A DNA stretch of 64,000 nt from Cristatella mucedo (lineage: Eukaryota > Bryozoa > Phylactolaemata > Cristatellidae). The stretch is from assembly GCA_009760855.2 (NCBI GenBank), contig WPIO01000034.1:1749001-1813000 (forward strand). The letters run 5' to 3'. Below, one piece after another: positions 60,140 to 64,000 of this stretch. The position numbers were made by a program, and so were the translations under genes. Numbering within the stretch: position 1 is the first letter of the stretch; every line of letters starts with the position of its first letter. The notes beneath the pieces were generated by a model. That model saw only the letters and a program-made list of their open reading frames with translations, was not told the DNA's origin and did not search any database.

Positions 60140-60695
60140 CATTAATTATAACAATAATAATAATAAACTCGATAGAGCGCTCTCAGAGAACTCAATCTGT
60201 TCCTAAGAGCTTTACATTTGTTGCAAATGAAGCACGATCGAATAGTTGGTGGTACAATGCTCAATTAACAACAAAAATAACATGGTTATGGGTGACATGC
60301 ACAGGGTCAGCATGCAAGTATGGTTAGTGGCAGCATGCACAGTGTCAGCACGAATAAGCACATAAAGGACGAATGACACTGATCCACTAAATGTTGCGAT
60401 AAATATATGCGCTTTTAGTTTCTTTTGAAACGTGGTCAAGTCAGGAGATGTCGCGACGCATGTCGGGAGTGGCTTTCGGGCTTTGGGAGCATACGAACTA
60501 AAGACGGGGTCTCCAAAAGATTTGAGGTTCGTACGAAGTATAGATGAACAGTTAGATTCCGAAAAGCGGGCGGTGTGATGCTTGGCCTGGTGGGGGAGAG
60601 TATATCTGATAGGTAGGCAGGAGCCAAAGAATGGAGGGACCTGAAAGTGAGCGACAAACCTTGAAGTCAATGCCTGTCTTGACTGGGGGCCATCC
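60140..60695 (-). mobile_element. 5'-truncated LINE
   Basis: Minus-strand FRSLHSLAPAYLSDILSPTR, SNLTVHLYFVRTSNL and the 3' UTR with ATT tail. Confidence 0.85.
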
Positions 60696-60929
60696 TTGAA
60701 ACTGCATCAATGCGTGAGATTAAACAATTTGCTTCCTTCTTGCTTCGCCTCTCTTGTCGTCTCGGTGAGGAAATGATGATGGCTATTGACTCTCTTTGGT
60801 CAGTTTGATAACGGTGCCTTAGAGTAATCACTGTCCGGTCGTCGACGGATAATATTCTTCCAGGGACGGGCGCTTCGTTGGTTTGAAACAGGTTTACGGG
60901 ACAAGTCTGCAGTCTAGCATACGATCGCA

Positions 60930-61613
60930 TTGGAACAGCTAAAGTCCTCGGCCAAGGCGCGACTTCGTTACAAGTATGGTACGTATTGTTCAGACGGACT
61001 GTTCAACTTTTTGATTGAAATTGGTCGGTGTCATTCATTGCGCCTCTTCTGCTTTGACATAAGTCAGTGTTTCTTCAATTTCAATGGCTTTTTGCGTCCC
61101 GCGATCAATACAAAAGGCCATTCGTCCGTTGGAATATAATGAGCTTCGTTACTGCCATGTGTGGTATCACTGGCAGAACCATTTTCAGTCTGGATTCCTG
61201 TTTCGACATCAGGCTCATCAATCTGGCGTCTTCTTGTCTACTTCTCTGCTGCTCGCGGTCTCAAGAAGTCCACCTTAGGTAAGTCAAAAATGTGGCACGA
61301 GACGCTTTACGCGACGATGACGGTGATCTCGCGTTCCGGTGTTCAACTGGAAGCTACTGGAAGCTATATAGAAATGCAGACGGCACTTTTGAAAGAGCCT
61401 ACAACTTTGTTGACGGCTAGTGGCAGCCGGCGGCGTGATGATTTGACAAGCCTTGTGAGAACAGCTCCAACCATCGCGCGTCGCCGGCTCCCAGCTTGGA
61501 TCAACAACCCTGGCGACTTCAGGAGGCTGCAAGCTCAATTGATGCTGTGTCAGGCACTATGAGTCTACGAGCAATCAAATGTCCGGAGACTATTTCGCTT
61601 TAAAGGAGGGAGA
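60930..61613 (+). pseudogene. 3' internal end of the gypsy-like element (plus)
   Basis: Counterpart of 55,115-55,715. Ends with the purine tract AAAGGAGGGAGAG (61,602-61,614), a good polypurine tract, directly before TGTAATGCCC. Confidence 0.6.
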
Positions 61614-61747
61614 GTGTAATGCCCTGCGATTACGGAAAATATGCTTGGCAGTCGAACCTAAATTACGAACAATGAACCGGCTGCTGAGTGAGAACCGAGT
61701 ACTAATGAAATAACTGCGATCAGGCAAGACCTATGAGCACTGTGACG

Positions 61748-61892
61748 CACTGGTTTGGCCCAGCGGTTAAGGAGCTCGCCCCAACCCAGGTCTGGCCGAG
61801 GTCGCGGGCTCGAGCCTCGTGGCATATACGAAGCGCCTGAATATAGAGAGATTAAGTTCTTTTAGCGTGCTATACGCTTGAATGATATCTTT
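61748..61892 (+). mobile_element. SINE A inside an LTR
   Basis: CTGGTTTGGCCCAGCGGTTA head, CGCGGGCTCGAGCC box B, AGAGATTAAGTTCTTTTAGC tail. Confidence 0.85.
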
Positions 61893-61917
61893 AGTTTTTT
61901 TTCGTGCATTCGCGATG

Positions 61918-62140
61918 GATGTTCATTATATATTATAATTATTATTATTATATAATATATATATACATCATATAATAACAATGATTATATAATATAATAT
62001 AATACAATACAAAAATATATATTATATAGTATATATATATAATTCTAAACACAATATTATGGTTTATTATTATATTATAATATTACGATATTATGATATT
62101 ATTATATTGTATTATTATATTATTATATACCATTCGCTAG
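61918..62140. repeat. AT-rich low-complexity tract
   Basis: TATAATATA-type sequence inserted between a SINE A copy and the rest of an LTR. It probably grew from the SINE's A/T tail. Confidence 0.85.
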
Positions 62141-62689
62141 TTGCTGATCGAGCTTATAAAGACGGTCAGTAATTAGTCACCACCGTCTTAAGCTTTAACT
62201 GTTTTCTGCGACACCACCGCGAGTGTGTCGCATTTCTTTCTCATCCGATCCTCCTTGTTCCAGCTGTACGGCTTTCGGGAGGAGTGAGTCCGGATCAGTA
62301 AGGCGACGGTAGCGCGCGGTGGCATCACTTCGAAAGAGACCGGTCAGTGGCAACGCGGGAAGCACGCTGAATCAGTCAGCATCCACTGCGGCAGTGACAG
62401 AGCATCGTAACTGCCGCCTCCAACAGTCGCTTGCCGGAGCCTGTTCAGCCAGTGCCGCCCGTATTTGCTATCAGGCTTTTGAACACTCGTCGCTTGCCGC
62501 ATATCCTTACGCGCATCGGAAACAATTCAAATTATTGTTTCAAGTTAAATTCCGTTGAATCAACTCAATTAGGCTACGAAGCGCTATATTGCTGGCAGAA
62601 TTCCCGAAAATTCAACCGTTCAGCCAGACGAGCTCACTGCTATACGTCAAAGGTGGGGATACTTTGACCGCCCTCGCCAGCGCACAAAA

Positions 62690-62826
62690 TATACAATTAA
62701 TTTACATAGCGTCCTAAGAGAACTAAATCTCTATTCAGGCCCTACGCGTACGCCGCGGGGCTCGAGCCCACGACCTTGGCGAGACCTTGAGCGGGGCGAG
62801 CATCTTGACCGCTGAGCCAAACCAGC
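62690..62826 (-). mobile_element. SINE A, complete
   Basis: Head TGGTTTGGCTCAGCGGTCAA, box B GTGGGCTCGAGCCCC, tail TTAGTTCTCTTAGGACGCTA in minus orientation. Confidence 0.88.
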
Positions 62827-63277
62827 ATGCAGCATCGGGCTCGTTCGATTTCCGGACACGGAGGCCTCATAATAACTGCATTCGCGACAAAGAATGCTTT
62901 GGATAGATGCACATAGGACTTCACCACCGGATGCCAGCTAAATCAGCAGATTTATGTTGCGGTCGCTGCTTTGTGGAAAGCTAAGCTGGAATGCGCGGCT
63001 AGGCGCGATATATGTGCAATTGGCAGGCAAACGAGTGGGACAAGGGCCGTTACTGGCAATCTCTGGCGTTCTCTGCCTGCACGTGTAATAAATAAAGCCA
63101 CCAAAGTTTGTTCACAGCACAAAGCCACGACCGAGCGAGAGAAGGCTCAGCACATCTCATTGCAAGCACAAACTATACACGTCTATTTTGCAGTTAGGCC
63201 GATAAAGAAATGATTTTTTTTGAGAGAGAAAACAAAACGCGAAGTTTCTTGTAAAATTGAACCTTCAATTCTATCGC

Positions 63278-63492
63278 TTAAGCTACAAGTAATTGTTCTG
63301 TTTTCTCGAGGCTTCTTGAGTGAGCGAGCTGCTGAAACGGAAGCCCTCTCTTAATAAGCCAGATTATGGCTGCTGAAATATTGTTCGAGAATCCGGCTTT
63401 ATAACGACTACTGAGCCGGCCATGTATTGAGCTATGGCCAGGCGGTGTAAAAGCCCATGCTGCACAATAGGCAATCGGTTCAGCTCCTGGCA
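63278..63492 (-). CDS. possible terminal exon near the right edge
   Basis: Acceptor CGCGTGGCTTAG|TG and an open frame of 70 residues (AYCAAWAFTPPGHSS, NISAAIIWLIKRGLPFQQLA) to a stop at 63,278. It needs phase 1 before it, whereas the 63,884 exon leaves phase 2, so an exon between them would be required. Not recognised. Confidence 0.25.
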
Positions 63493-63691
63493 CTAAGCCA
63501 CGCGGAAGTTGGTCCGAGACTTCGATAAGGGTCGACCGTTGAGAGATGCTTTAGGCGTGTACGAGTGTTGGCGTTCGCCGCGGCCTGCGCTGCAAGCCGG
63601 TAGCCCTCCGTCGCTGACGAATAGACTTACCACGGATTCGAATATTCAACTGTATAATTTATATATATTTATGTATATAATATTTATATAT

Positions 63692-63695
<4 letters not shown>

Positions 63696-63754
<59 letters not shown>
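63696..63754. repeat. CA/TA compound microsatellite
   Basis: (CA)n followed by (TA)n. Confidence 0.95.
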
Positions 63755-63883
63755 CGCTGTCTTAACTATCTTAACTAACTTAATCTAGTCTTATTATAAT
63801 CTTAGCAATCTAACTTTATTTATTTAATATGTGTATCTAATTTTATCCTAACTAACTTGCGTGAGTGGACTCGCTACCTTAAC

Positions 63884-64000
63884 CTAAGGGTGCTCTTCAC
63901 TGCTGCCACGTTCAGCCACTGGCGCAACGCCTTCGCGGGCGCTTCGGTGCTGCAGCTGGCCGATTCGCTGCCGAGACCGAGGCTCAGAGGGGCGGTCACA
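63884..64000 (-). CDS. coding-like exon running off the right edge
   Basis: GC-rich frame VTAPLSLGLGSESASCST... ending ALRQWLNVAAVKSTL before CTTAG|GTTAAG, leaving phase 2. A second frame is open too but ends in TAG. Function unknown. Confidence 0.33.
   Translation of the reverse strand, partial: CDRPSEPRSRQRIGQLQHRSAREGVAPVAERGSSEEHP

Larger units (their letters stand above)
61615..62330 (+). mobile_element. LTR (plus) with nested insertions, 3' limit uncertain
   Basis: Begins TGTAATGCCCTGCGATTACG. Interrupted by SINE A (61,748-61,892) and an AT tract. CTTATAAAG at about 62,154 may be its TATA box. The end is not clear. Confidence 0.5.

Overview
The window looks like nuclear DNA of a metazoan, probably an aquatic invertebrate. 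Introns with GT-AG borders are everywhere, exons are short and scattered, and most of the sequence is LINE, SINE and LTR relics plus long simple repeats. Nothing is operon-like. The species cannot be named from the sequence. No previously undescribed defence or catalytic system was found. The main content is two or three interrupted animal genes that the long-ORF view misses, because their exons are only 40-330 bases.

Left end (1-8.8 kb): the 3' half of a paraoxonase/arylesterase-like (PON) gene on the plus strand, four exons at 501-701, 3725-3800, 4011-4142 and 8151-8315. The phases agree throughout, most catalytic-calcium ligands are kept, and a poly(A) signal follows at 8798. The 5' exons lie outside the window.

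Minus strand, 47.1 kb down to about 13-24 kb: a long gene starting at 47,083. Its fourth coding exon (39,425-39,752) carries an acidic helix plus WW domain of the CEP164 (centriole distal appendage) type. Further phase-compatible exons lie at 39.2, 33.2, 24.6, 24.3, 24.1 and perhaps 23.9 kb. A second cluster (20.3, 18.8, 14.5 and perhaps 13.2 kb) repeats the helix module. It is either the continuation of the same gene or a tandem paralogue.

Repeats: one LINE family (CR1/L2-like, 3' tail of ATT units) has about 20 5'-truncated copies. A tRNA-headed SINE (family A) shares that LINE's 3' tail. A second tRNA-headed SINE (family B), an unclassified ~275-bp family (C) and a decayed Ty3/gypsy-like LTR element (50.7-55.7 kb and 61-62.3 kb) make up most of the rest. 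Microsatellites (CT/AG, CA/TA, ATT), an almost pure poly-C tract and several minisatellites fill the introns.

Right end (62.3-64.0 kb): coding-like minus-strand sequence runs off the edge and may be the 3' end of another gene.

Exon borders are read from splice consensus, phase and protein resemblance only. No transcript or database evidence was available.
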